The notes under the pieces were generated by a model. The model had not been told where the DNA came from. It did not search any database and saw only the letters and a program-made list of their open reading frames with translations. DNA of 64,000 bases from Georgenia sp. EYE_87 (lineage in GTDB: Bacteria > Actinomycetota > Actinomycetes > Actinomycetales > Actinomycetaceae), in NCBI RefSeq assembly GCF_023148685.1, contig NZ_JAHXNL010000002.1, positions 1-64,000 of the forward strand. Reading direction: 5' to 3'. Below are positions 33,641 to 41,470 of the stretch, one piece after another (positions within the stretch are counted from its first letter, which is position 1; each line of letters starts with the position of its first letter). The translations under genes were made by a program, and so were the position numbers.

Positions 33641-34398
33641 GCGGCGGCTCCCAGGTAGGCGCTCTGGACGAGGGGGTCGGCCATGATCTTCCCGGGCTCG
33701 TCCAGCGCCAGGATGGTGCCCTGGTGCAGGACCGCGACGCGGTCGACCAGCCCCATCACCACGTCGATGTGGTGCTCGACCATCAGGACGGTGCAGCCGT
33801 GGTCGCGGTGCATGCGGCGGATGACCTCGGACAGGCCGGGCACGTCCGCCCGGGCGACGCCGGCCATCGGCTCGTCGAGCAGGATGACGCTCGGGTCCAT
33901 GGCGAGCAGGACGGCGATCTCCAGCTTGCGCTTGTCGCCGTGGCTCAGGCCGCCGGCCAGGACGTCGACCCGGTCCGCGAGCCCGACCTCGGCGAGGTGG
34001 TCCAGCGCGCGGGCGGAGGCGTCGTCGGAGCGCCGCGGGAAGCGGAGCACGGAGAGGTTCCCGCCGAGGCGGCGCTGGGCCGCGAGGCGGGCGTTCTCCA
34101 GGACGCTGAGCCCCGGGAAGAGGTTGGAGGTCTGGAACGTGCGGCCCAGCCCCGCCCGCGCGCGGCGGTGGATGCGCTCGTGGGTGATGTCCCTGCCGTC
34201 GAGCAGGATCCGGCCCGCCGTCGGGGCGTGGATCCCGGAGATCATGTTGAACAGGGTCGTCTTGCCGGCGCCGTTCGGTCCGATGACGCCGATGATCTCG
34301 CCGGAGGGGACCTCGAGGTTCACGTCGGTGAGGATCTTGGCGCCGCCGACGGCGAAGCTGAGGTTCTCGACCGTGAGAGCGGCTGAGGTGGGGGGCAT
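33637..34398 (-). CDS. livG: Liv-type ABC transporter ATPase G
   Basis: A 253-residue ABC ATPase starting MPPTSAALTVENLSFAVGGA. Walker A is GPNGAGKTTLFNMISGI, followed by the LivG-typical GRTFQTSNLFPGLSVLENAR, the signature LSHGDKRKLEIAVLLAMDP and Walker B VILLDEPMAGVARADVPG. The LSHGDKR signature is a variant of LSGGQ, as usual in this subfamily. It starts after an 18-bp stem-loop that separates it from the binding-protein gene. AGGAAGAGG upstream provides the ribosome site. Confidence 0.95.
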   Translation of the reverse strand: MPPTSAALTVENLSFAVGGAKILTDVNLEVPSGEIIGVIGPNGAGKTTLFNMISGIHAPTAGRILLDGRDITHERIHRRARAGLGRTFQTSNLFPGLSVLENARLAAQRRLGGNLSVLRFPRRSDDASARALDHLAEVGLADRVDVLAGGLSHGDKRKLEIAVLLAMDPSVILLDEPMAGVARADVPGLSEVIRRMHRDHGCTVLMVEHHIDVVMGLVDRVAVLHQGTILALDEPGKIMADPLVQSAYLGAAA

Positions 34399-34418
34399 GG
34401 TGGCCTCTTCCTGGGGTG

Positions 34419-34459
34419 CGACAGGCCCCGGCCCGGTCCGTCCGGGCCGGGGCCTGTCG
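34419..34459 (-). promoter_or_regulatory. 18-bp perfect stem-loop between the binding-protein gene and livG
   Basis: CGACAGGCCCCGGCCCGG (34419-34436) pairs fully with the segment 34442-34459 around a 5-base loop. It lies 20 nt after the binding-protein stop on the minus strand and 20 nt before livG. With no T-tract it likely protects the upstream mRNA from 3' decay or partly stops transcription, giving more binding protein than permease. Confidence 0.75.
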
Positions 34460-34479
34460 TGGGTGGTGCGGGGCGTCGG

Positions 34480-35712
34480 TCAGCCGGCCTCGGGCGGCGC
34501 GACGTCCTCGGCCGCCACCTGGCTGACGAGCTCGGGCTGCCAGCCGCCGTTGCCGTCCGAGACGAGCTTGGCCTGGAACATCGGCTGGATCAGCGCGTGG
34601 TCGGACTCGCGGATCGTGTAGCTGCCCTTGGGACCGTCGAAGCTCCAGCCCTCGAGCGCGGTGACCATGGCGTCGACGTCGTCGGCGCCGCCGGCCTCCT
34701 CGATCGCGCGGACGATCATCTGGGCGGCGGTGAAGCCGTCCGGCGTGAACAGGTCGGGCGTGCCGCCGGCACCCTCGACGTGCTCGATCATCGCGGCCTC
34801 GACGTCGTTGCCCGCCGCACCCGGGAAGTAGTGGTTGAGGAAGTCGATCTTCTCCGACGCCGCGCCGTAGGCGTTGTACGTGGAGGTGTCGCCGAGGCCG
34901 GTGACCACGGTGATGTCGTCGAGGACGCCCTGCTGGTCCAGCGACTGCCACATGGCGCCGGAGGTGGCGCCGGCCCAGGCCACGAAGACCATCTCGGGGG
35001 CGGCGTCCAGCACCTGGGCGGCGAACGGCGTGAACTCGGTGACGTCCTCGGGGACCATCACGGAGGTGACCTCCGCGCCCTGCGCGCCGAGCAGACCCTC
35101 GACGGCGGCGAGGTTGCCCTGGCCGAAAGCGTTGTCCTGGGCGAAGACGAGCACCTTCTGGCCGTCGACGTCGATGAACGAGCCAGCGGTGGCGACGTCC
35201 TGGAGGGACTGGCGGCCGGAGCGGAACGTGTAGTCGTTGATGCCGGTGACGGCGTCGGCGGCGGCCGGGCCGGAGATGTAGAGCACCTTGTTCTGCTCGG
35301 CCTGCTCGGCGAGCGAGAGGGCGATGCCGGAGGATGCGGTGCCCGTGAGGATCTTGTGCCCCTGCCCGATGGCGTCGCGGGCAGCGGCGACGGCCTTGTC
35401 GGTGTCGCCGCCGTCGTCGATCGTCTCGACGACGATCTCGCTGCCGCCCACCTCGCCGGTGCCGTCGGTGGCGTAGTCGAGGCCGGCCTCGAAGCCCTCG
35501 ATGAAGGTCTTGCCGTAGGCGGCCAGCGGGCCGGTGGTCGAGGTGATGAGGGCGACGTCGATGGGGTCGCCCGAGGCCTGTGCCGACTCGCTCGAGTCGC
35601 CCGACGCGGCCGGCTCCGTCCCGCCGCCGCCGGTCGAGGGTGCGCACGCGGCGACGGCCATCATGGTCGCGACGCCGAAGGTCAGCGCGAGGGACTTCTT
35701 CGTGACTCGCAT
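34480..35712 (-). CDS. Liv-type ABC transporter substrate-binding lipoprotein
   Basis: A 410-residue lipoprotein. The signal is MRVTKKSLALTFGVATMMAV followed by the lipobox AAC, with Cys at about 23. A Gly/Ser-rich linker leads to the periplasmic-binding fold: DVALITSTTGPLAAYGKTFI, FEAGLDYATDGTG, LTGTASSGIALSLAEQAEQ, VLVFAQDNAFGQGNLAAVEG and FVAWAGATSGAMWQSLDQQ. This is the family of leucine/isoleucine/valine-, amide- and aromatic-acid-binding proteins. The cluster context points to a short organic acid rather than an amino acid, but the ligand is not determinable. It is the first gene of the ABC-ligase-TetR-SDR-hydrolase operon. Confidence 0.94.
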   Translation of the reverse strand: MRVTKKSLALTFGVATMMAVAACAPSTGGGGTEPAASGDSSESAQASGDPIDVALITSTTGPLAAYGKTFIEGFEAGLDYATDGTGEVGGSEIVVETIDDGGDTDKAVAAARDAIGQGHKILTGTASSGIALSLAEQAEQNKVLYISGPAAADAVTGINDYTFRSGRQSLQDVATAGSFIDVDGQKVLVFAQDNAFGQGNLAAVEGLLGAQGAEVTSVMVPEDVTEFTPFAAQVLDAAPEMVFVAWAGATSGAMWQSLDQQGVLDDITVVTGLGDTSTYNAYGAASEKIDFLNHYFPGAAGNDVEAAMIEHVEGAGGTPDLFTPDGFTAAQMIVRAIEEAGGADDVDAMVTALEGWSFDGPKGSYTIRESDHALIQPMFQAKLVSDGNGGWQPELVSQVAAEDVAPPEAG

Positions 35713-35745
35713 GAGACCGCCTTTCCTGAGTTGTCGAACCTCCCA

Positions 35746-35765
35746 ACCTGAGAGGTGATTCAGGT
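35746..35765. promoter_or_regulatory. candidate operator in the binding-protein leader
   Basis: ACCTGA-N8-TCAGGT, a perfect 6-bp inverted repeat, lies 34-53 nt before the start codon and downstream of the putative -10 box. A bound repressor here would act as a roadblock; the operon's TetR protein is the obvious candidate. Confidence 0.5.
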
Positions 35766-35806
35766 AACAGCGTCGAGGGTCGTCCGGTGCCGCGTCGATG
35801 GGGAAG

Positions 35807-35820
35807 GGGACCATAGTCCC
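35807..35820 (-). promoter_or_regulatory. putative -10 region of the transporter operon
   Basis: On the minus strand TATGGT (35810-35815) is a good -10 box and lies within GGGAC-N4-GTCCC, a 14-bp palindrome. Transcription would start near 35803, giving a leader of about 90 nt. The -35 region is weak. Confidence 0.45.
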
Positions 35821-35863
35821 GGGTGGCGGTGTGTTTCCGTGCCACACCCGTCCGGACGTGCGT

Positions 35864-35895
35864 GGAGCACGGCCGGACGGTGCCGGCCGTGCTCC
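35864..35895 (-). terminator. terminator after the Rv0909-like gene
   Basis: GGAGCACGGCCG (35864-35875) pairs with CGGCCGTGCTCC (35884-35895), 21 nt after the stop on the minus strand. It separates this gene from the transporter promoter. Confidence 0.7.
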
Positions 35896-35915
35896 GTGGT
35901 CTGTCAGGGTCGGGG

Positions 35916-36098
35916 CTACTCGTTGCCGATGCGCTCGTCGGCGGCGTCCGCACCCTTGTCGAGGTGCTCGTCGTACTTGCCGCCGGTCCTGTCGCTGGCG
36001 AAGTCCGAGCCCTTCTCCAGGGCGTCGTCGCTCGTCCGCTCGCCCTTCTCGCTGCCGAGGAAGTCCTTGCCCTTCTCGGTGAAGTCTCCGACGCTCAT
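35916..36098 (-). CDS. Rv0909/MT0933-like small antitoxin-type protein
   Basis: A 60-residue highly charged protein (MSVGDFTEKGKDFLGSEKGE, then DDALEKGSDFASDRTGGKYD and EHLDKGADAADERIGNE). The TGGKY-x-x-x-x-DK-x-AD motif is shared with the MT0933-like antitoxin family of mycobacteria (Rv0909), whose partner toxin belongs to the SRPBCC fold. No toxin gene is beside it here; the neighbours are the importer operon and a secreted hydrolase. It could also be a general stress or disordered protein. AGGAG lies before the ATG at 36098. Own promoter and terminator seem likely. Confidence 0.75.
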   Translation of the reverse strand: MSVGDFTEKGKDFLGSEKGERTSDDALEKGSDFASDRTGGKYDEHLDKGADAADERIGNE

Positions 36099-36453
36099 CG
36101 GGTCGCTCCTGTCTCCGGGGCGGTCGCACCGGCCGGTACGTCCACCTCGAGTCTTGGGCGGGGCGGTGGCGCTCGCAACCGCGAGCGGGCCCGCGGACGG
36201 TGCCGCCGCGACGGGCGGGCCGACGCCGTCGACGGGCGTGCCACGCCGTCGGCGGACGGGACGGACGGGACGACGCCGTCGGTAAACCTTCCGTCACACC
36301 CCGGTGACGGGGCAGGTGGAAGACTCGCCGGGCACTGGTTCGTGTCCGGACCCCCGCGCGAGGGAGCGCGGCCGGGTCCCTTCAACCGGGCCCGGGACTC
36401 CGGGCCGACGACGGAGCTCCCCGGGCCCGCCCCGGGGACCGTGAGGCGGAACG
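36099..36453. other. 355-bp gene-free stretch with GACGCCGTCG-type repeats
   Basis: No gene is visible. The middle (about 36210-36285) contains several imperfect ACGCCGTCG/GACGGGACG units. CCGTCAC-N6-GTGACGG at 36291-36310 is a perfect 7-bp inverted repeat that could be an operator of the downstream hydrolase gene. GAGGCGGAACG forms its ribosome site. I see no clear -10/-35 pair. Confidence 0.5.
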
Positions 36454-38115
36454 ATGAGCTCTCCACGACCACGACGACGACTCGCGGCACCCCTGCTCGC
36501 CGCGCTGCTCGGTGCCCTGCTCGCCCTGCTGGCACCCGCCGCGGGCGCCCGCGGCGTCGACCCCGACCCCGACCCCGACCCCGAGGTCGAGGTCCCCGTG
36601 CTGGCCTGGACGCACTGCGGCACCACGCCGGCGGGCACCGAGGCCGGCGTCCAGTGCGCCACCGCGACGCTCCCCATGGACTACGACGACCCGGAGGGCG
36701 AGCAGGTACGTCTCGCGGTCGCCCGGGTGCCCGCGACCGACACTGCGAACCGGATCGGGTCGCTCTTCCTGAACCTCGGCGGGCCGAGCGGCACGATCGT
36801 GGACGTGCTCCAGGAGAACGGCGGGACGATCTGGCCCACGCTGAACCAGCGGTTCGACCTCGTCGGCATCGACCCGCGCGGCGTCGGCCAGTCCGCGCCG
36901 GCCATCGACTGCCAGGTCGACCCCGAGGAGCTGGGCAACTCCTCCCAGCCGTTCCCGACGCCGCTCGACATCGACGTCGACGCCTTCGTCGCGAAGCACC
37001 AGGCCTACGTGGACGCCTGCCTGGCCAGCAACGGCGACATCCTCGCGCACGTCTCCACCGCGAACGTCGCAAGGGACATGGACGTCCTGCGCGCCGCGGT
37101 CGGCGACGAGAAGCTGACCTACCTGGGCTACTCCTACGGGACCTTCCTCGGCGCGACCTACGCCGCGCTCTTCCCGGACGGCTACCGCGCGCTCGTCCTC
37201 GACTCGCCGGTGGACGTGCAGGAGTACATCACCGACCCGCTCTCGAGCAGCGTCGCGCAGACCGCCAGCTTCGAACGCGCGCTCCACCGCTTCTTCGAGG
37301 CCTGCGCGGCCGACCAGGTGGCGTGCTCGGGCTTCGGCGGCGGGCAGCCGTCCTCCGCCTACGACGGTCTGCTCGCCACCGCCGACGCGACGCCGATCCC
37401 CGCGCCGCGGTACACGCCGGACCCGCGCCCGGTGGACGGCGACGACATCCGGGTGGCGACCACCACGCTGCTCTACGCCAAGGAGTTCTGGGGCATCCTG
37501 GCCGTCGCCCTGGCCCAGGCCGCCGCCGGCGACGCCTCGCTGCTCCGACTGGTCACCAACCTCAGCTACGACCGGCTGGAGGACGGCTCCTACGAACCTG
37601 GCTCGGACCAGTTCTTCACCATCGGCGCAGGTGAGCGGCAGTGGCCCCGCGACGTCGAGACGTACCTCGACCGGGGTGCCGAGTCGTGGTCGTCGTTCCC
37701 GCACTTCTGGATCAACACGGGGTACTCCGAGATCAGCTACGGCCTGTGGCCGGTGCACGACGAGGACGCGTACGAGGGGCCCTTCACGGTCGCCGAGTCC
37801 TCGCCGACGCCGCTCGTCGTCGCCACCACGTACGACCCGGCGACGCCGTACCAGGGGGCGCTGCGGACGATGCGCGAGCTCGGCAACGCGCGGCTCGTGA
37901 CGATGGAGGGCGACGGGCACGGGGCCTACCCGGACGGCTCGGCCTGCGTGCGCACCGCCGTCGACGCCTACCTCGTGGATCTGACGCTGCCCGCCGCGGA
38001 CCTGGTCTGCCAGCAGGAGGTGCCGTTCACGGCTCCGCAGCCCGTGCCGGCCGAGGTGCCGGCGGTGCCGGAGCCACTGCTGGACCTCGAGGTGCGGCCG
38101 GCCGGCGTCCGGTAG
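36454..38115 (+). CDS. secreted tripeptidyl-aminopeptidase-type alpha/beta hydrolase
   Basis: A 553-residue secreted protein. Signal peptide: MSSPRPRRRLAAPLLAALLG to about residue 32, followed by a DPDPDPDP linker. The catalytic domain has FLNLGGPSGTIVDVL, DLVGIDPRGVGQSAPAIDCQ and the nucleophile in YLGYSYGTFLGATYA. SMART-like cap segments follow, then the C-terminal TAP domain with PLVVATTYDPATPYQGALRT (Asp) and MEGDGHGAYPDGSACVRTAV (His). It cleaves N-terminal peptides outside the cell (SlpD/SlpE-like), or is a secreted esterase. The two Cys pairs could form disulfides. It stands alone. Confidence 0.93.
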   Translation: MSSPRPRRRLAAPLLAALLGALLALLAPAAGARGVDPDPDPDPEVEVPVLAWTHCGTTPAGTEAGVQCATATLPMDYDDPEGEQVRLAVARVPATDTANRIGSLFLNLGGPSGTIVDVLQENGGTIWPTLNQRFDLVGIDPRGVGQSAPAIDCQVDPEELGNSSQPFPTPLDIDVDAFVAKHQAYVDACLASNGDILAHVSTANVARDMDVLRAAVGDEKLTYLGYSYGTFLGATYAALFPDGYRALVLDSPVDVQEYITDPLSSSVAQTASFERALHRFFEACAADQVACSGFGGGQPSSAYDGLLATADATPIPAPRYTPDPRPVDGDDIRVATTTLLYAKEFWGILAVALAQAAAGDASLLRLVTNLSYDRLEDGSYEPGSDQFFTIGAGERQWPRDVETYLDRGAESWSSFPHFWINTGYSEISYGLWPVHDEDAYEGPFTVAESSPTPLVVATTYDPATPYQGALRTMRELGNARLVTMEGDGHGAYPDGSACVRTAVDAYLVDLTLPAADLVCQQEVPFTAPQPVPAEVPAVPEPLLDLEVRPAGVR

Positions 38116-38143
38116 TGCCCGGCAGCCCGGCCGGCGTCCGGGC

Positions 38144-38149
38144 TAACGT
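38144..38149 (+). promoter_or_regulatory. leaderless -10 box for the amidase gene
   Basis: TAACGT lies 6 nt before the ATG at 38156, with no Shine-Dalgarno site. Confidence 0.55.
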
Positions 38150-38155
38150 CGGGCT

Positions 38156-39604
38156 ATGACGGAGATCCACGAGCTGTCCGCCCTCGACCTCGCCGCGGCC
38201 GTGCGTTCCGGGGACGTCTCCCCGGGGGAGGTCGCCGAGCACACGCTCGAACGGGCGCACCGGCTCGGGCCGGGCGTCGGGGCGTTCGTCCACGTCGCCG
38301 ACGCCCGGGCCCGGGCCCAGGCCGCCGAGGCGGAGGAGCTGCTCGCCGGCGTCGGCTCCGCCGCCGGCGACGACGGCGCCCTCCCGCCGTTCCTCGGCGT
38401 GCCCGTCCCGGTCAAGGACCTGACGATGGTGGCCGGCCTGCCGTTCGAGGCGGGGTCCGCGGCCCTCGCCGGGTTCGTCGCACCGGTGGACGACGGCGTC
38501 ACCACCCTGCTCCGGGCGGCCGGCACCCTCATGGTCGGCAAGACCACGACCCCGGAACTCGGCCTGCCGCCCTACACCGAGCCGGACGTGGCGGCCCCGG
38601 CCCGGAGCCCGTGGGACCTCGGCCGCACCGCCGGCGGCTCCAGCGGCGGGGCCGCCGCCGCGGTGGCCGCGGGAATCGTGCCGGCCGCCCACGGCAGCGA
38701 CGGCGGCGGGTCGATCCGCATCCCCGCCGCGGCCTGCGGCCTGGTGGGCCTGAAGCCCTCACGCGGCCGCATCTCGCGGGGCCCGCACGGGGTGGACGGC
38801 TCGGGCCTGGGCGCCGACGGCGTGCTGACCCGGACCGTGCGCGACACCGCCGCGTTCCTCGACGTGCTCGTCGAGCCCTGGCCCGGCGACACCTACCTGC
38901 TGCCCGCCCCTCGCGGCACCTTCCTCGACGCGTGCGGTCGGGAGCCGGGCCGGCTCCGCGTGGGGGTCCTGACGGAGCCGATCAACGTGGCCGACGCCCC
39001 GGTGCACCCCGAGGCGCTGGCCGCCGTCGACCGCGCGGTGCGCCTGCTCGAGGGCCTCGGGCACCACGTGGACCGGGCGCCGCTGCCCTTCGGTGAGACG
39101 GAGTGGGACGCCTTCATGCCGCTGTGGTCCGTCGGCACCCTGCTCGCGCCGCTGCCACCCGGCGGCGAGGACCGGCTGGTCCCGCTGACCCGCTGGATGC
39201 GCGAGGTCGGCCGGTCCGTGACCGGCGCCCAGTACGCCGACGCCGTCTCGGCCGGGCAGCGGCTGACCCGGCAGACAGCCCTGGCGTGGTCTGCCTTCGA
39301 CGTCATCCTCAGCCCCACGCTGGCCCAGCCGCCCGTCGCGATCGGCTCCATGCGCGACGACGAGGACCCCGCCGCCGACTTCCAGGCGCAGAAGGCGTTC
39401 ACGCCCTGGACGTCGGCCTGGAACATCATCGGGGCGCCGGCGATCAGCCTGCCGCTGCACCGGGCGGTGGTGGACGGCACCGAGCTGCCCTTCGGGGTCA
39501 TGCTCGGTGCCCGCACGGGTCACGAGGAGACCCTGCTCGCGCTCGCGGCCCAGCTCGAGGCCGCCGACCCGTGGCCAGCGTTCGCCCCGGGCCTGCCCGC
39601 CTGA
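38156..39604 (+). CDS. amidase (amidase-signature family)
   Basis: A 482-residue protein. The amidase signature is complete: the catalytic Lys in [20 protein letters not shown], the Gly/Ser-rich loop [18 protein letters not shown], and the nucleophile region [20 protein letters not shown], giving the Ser-cisSer-Lys triad. Later come [19 protein letters not shown] and the C-terminal [14 protein letters not shown]. The family hydrolyses amides or is a part of GatCAB; without the gatC/gatB context it is a stand-alone amidase of unknown substrate. The gene has a leaderless promoter 41 bp after the secreted hydrolase stop. Confidence 0.94.
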   Translation: MTEIHELSALDLAAAVRSGDVSPGEVAEHTLERAHRLGPGVGAFVHVADARARAQAAEAEELLAGVGSAAGDDGALPPFLGVPVPVKDLTMVAGLPFEAGSAALAGFVAPVDDGVTTLLRAAGTLMVGKTTTPELGLPPYTEPDVAAPARSPWDLGRTAGGSSGGAAAAVAAGIVPAAHGSDGGGSIRIPAAACGLVGLKPSRGRISRGPHGVDGSGLGADGVLTRTVRDTAAFLDVLVEPWPGDTYLLPAPRGTFLDACGREPGRLRVGVLTEPINVADAPVHPEALAAVDRAVRLLEGLGHHVDRAPLPFGETEWDAFMPLWSVGTLLAPLPPGGEDRLVPLTRWMREVGRSVTGAQYADAVSAGQRLTRQTALAWSAFDVILSPTLAQPPVAIGSMRDDEDPAADFQAQKAFTPWTSAWNIIGAPAISLPLHRAVVDGTELPFGVMLGARTGHEETLLALAAQLEAADPWPAFAPGLPA

Positions 39605-39724
39605 GCGGGAGGCCCCGACGAACCGCGGTCGGTCGCGCCGAGGCGGCGAGCTCGCCGCCTCGGCGCACCGGGTTGCCCGTGCGGCCGTTCACGGCGACCA
39701 GATCAGCAACCCGCGGTTGTCGCC

Positions 39725-40009
39725 TCAGCTGCCCGGAGGTGCTGCCGGGTGGTCCGTCGGTCGGCTCGGCGGTGCGGTCGGGGGAGTGGTCGGTGGGACC
39801 GTCGGGTCCGCCGGGGCGCCCGGCACGGTCCCCGGCTCCGGCACCCTGCCGGGCTCCGGGTCGCGCCCGGGCTCGGGGTCGGGCGTGGAGGGGTCCGGCG
39901 TCGACGGCGGCTCGGTGTCCGCCGTCGGGCCGTCCCCCGACCGCAGGCTCTGCTCCTTCTCGACCTGCCAGGCCTCGCGCGCCTTGCGAGCCAGGTCGTC
40001 CAGACCCAT
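39725..40009 (-). CDS. proline-rich disordered small protein
   Basis: A 94-residue protein. A helical start (MGLDDLARKAREAWQVEKEQ) is followed by Pro/Asp/Glu/Gly-rich repeats such as PDPSTPDPEPG, RDPEPGRVPEPGTVPG and PTTPPTAPPSRP, so most is disordered. It has no membrane helix or signal. I do not recognise a family. Its start overlaps the stop of the preceding disordered gene by 1 nt, and both contain P-x-PGTVPG. It may be a stress, scaffold or hydration protein; that is a guess. The 120-bp gap to the amidase is empty. Confidence 0.5.
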   Translation of the reverse strand: MGLDDLARKAREAWQVEKEQSLRSGDGPTADTEPPSTPDPSTPDPEPGRDPEPGRVPEPGTVPGAPADPTVPPTTPPTAPPSRPTDHPAAPPGS

Positions 40010-40311
40010 CAGATGTTGCCCGGGACCGTGCCGGGCGTGGGGCCCGGGCTCTTCGGCTCGTCGGGCGAACGGACCTCGCCCGGCTCGCGGTCGACCTCGC
40101 GGTCGACCTCGCGGTCGGCGGCGTGGCGGCCGCGGGTCGCGGGCTCCACGACCTCGTCGTGCACGACCTCGTCGTGCTGACCGGGGATCGAGCCCGGCGG
40201 CGGGCCGGGGCTGCTCGGGACCTCGGGCGAGTCGGCCGACGGCGACGAGACCGAGGCGTTGTCGCGCGCCGGGTCGTGGTGGACCGGGCCTGGGCTGTCG
40301 GACGTGCTCAT
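40009..40311 (-). CDS. second disordered small protein (acidic, Pro-rich)
   Basis: A 100-residue protein from the ATG at 40311 (MSTSDSPGPVHHDPARDNAS), with GGAGG 7 nt before it; a longer frame lacks support. It includes HDEVVHDEVVE and DREVDREVDRE repeats and ends in SPGPTPGTVPGNI, the same PGTVPG element as in the next gene. It is low in hydrophobic residues and disordered. The overlap with the next gene and the shared motif suggest a related pair. No function known. Confidence 0.5.
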   Translation of the reverse strand: MSTSDSPGPVHHDPARDNASVSSPSADSPEVPSSPGPPPGSIPGQHDEVVHDEVVEPATRGRHAADREVDREVDREPGEVRSPDEPKSPGPTPGTVPGNI

Positions 40312-40405
40312 GACGACCTCCGAATCGTGCGCGCGGTCGCGCGCTGCCACGATCGTCGCGCCTCCCGCCCCGGGGCGCACGCCCAGACGCCCGCTCGCGG
40401 GGCCC

Positions 40406-41470
40406 TCAGGCCGCCGGGACCGCGGCGCCGACGCCGAACCACTCCTGCATCCGGGCGGTGACGGCGTGGTCGAAGGTGTCGTCGTCGTGGCGCGCCCGCA
40501 ACCAGGCGGCGAAGTCGCCGCCGGCGGCCCGGTCCATCTCCGCGCGGCACGCTGCGGGGGACGTGACGGCGCGCAGGAGCATCGACTCCGCCTCGTCGGC
40601 GGTGCGGTAGGCGAAGGGGTAGCCCTCCGGCACGATCCCGTGCACCCACGGCCGGTCGGGGAAGATCCCGACGGCGCCGGCGACGAGCGCCTCGACGTAC
40701 TCCAGGCCGTAGGACTCCTCCTCCGCGGTGGCGAGGAACGCCGTCGTCCTGGCCAGCGCGTCCCAGTAGGTCTCCCGGCTCGCGGTCAGCGGGCCGACCC
40801 ACGCCCACTCCTTGCGGGAGAGCGCCATCGCCCGCTCGGTGACGAGGTGCGACTCGTGCAGCCGGGCCTCCACCCGGATCGGCGTCCGGGCGGCGACGCG
40901 CTCGACCACCTGGAGGAACAGGTCGGGCCGCTTGCGGTCGGAGAGGTAGATGGCCGGGTAGAGCACCACCGGCACCGGCGGCTCCTGGCGCGGCCGGACG
41001 TGGTCGAGCCGCACGCCGAGGTTGACCCACGCGATCCGGGCGCGCTCCGCGAGGCGGGGGACCGCCCACCCGGCGACCACCTCGCGCACCTCGGTGGCCG
41101 TGCGCTCCGAGTTGCAGAAGGTGGGGAAGAGCGCGCACGACAGCGCGAGCGCTGCGACGTCGACGGTACGGGTGTACCGCGAGGGGTTCCACCACACGAG
41201 GTTCATCACCTGCGGCCGCTCGCACCGGCCGGCGAGCACCTGCCACACCGCGACGGAGTCGATCACGTCCATGTTCACCACCACGGTGCGCGACCCGTCG
41301 ACCTGGTCGAGCGGGACGACGTCGACCGCGCCCGGGAGCCGCTCCGGCCCGATCACCTGAGCGCCGGGGAAGACGCGCAGCAGCCGGCGCACCAGCGTCG
41401 CACCGGCGTCGTGGCCGCCGACGCGCCCGTCCTCGAGCTGGACGTCCCCGAGCCGCACCGCCACGTTCAT
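40406..41470 (-). CDS. glycosyltransferase (GT-B fold, GT4-like)
   Basis: A 354-residue protein starting MNVAVRLGDVQLEDGRVGGH. GT-B features are an N-terminal Rossmann domain (GHDAGATLVRRLLRVFPGAQ, VVVNMDVIDSVAVW), a mid hinge and a C-terminal domain with the E-x7-E motif region EEESYGLEYVEALVAGAVGI, which binds the nucleotide sugar. VLYPAIYLSDRKRPDLFLQV resembles the donor-binding loop of GT4 enzymes. The sugar and acceptor are unknown. The start overlaps the end of the pyrophosphatase gene by 4 nt, so the two are co-expressed, which is unusual. It is cytoplasmic with no membrane helix. Confidence 0.8.
   Translation of the reverse strand: MNVAVRLGDVQLEDGRVGGHDAGATLVRRLLRVFPGAQVIGPERLPGAVDVVPLDQVDGSRTVVVNMDVIDSVAVWQVLAGRCERPQVMNLVWWNPSRYTRTVDVAALALSCALFPTFCNSERTATEVREVVAGWAVPRLAERARIAWVNLGVRLDHVRPRQEPPVPVVLYPAIYLSDRKRPDLFLQVVERVAARTPIRVEARLHESHLVTERAMALSRKEWAWVGPLTASRETYWDALARTTAFLATAEEESYGLEYVEALVAGAVGIFPDRPWVHGIVPEGYPFAYRTADEAESMLLRAVTSPAACRAEMDRAAGGDFAAWLRARHDDDTFDHAVTARMQEWFGVGAAVPAA

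Noticed and set aside
36454-38115. lipoprotein or LPXTG protein
   Set aside because: The N-terminus is a signal peptide without a lipobox Cys, and there is no C-terminal sorting motif.
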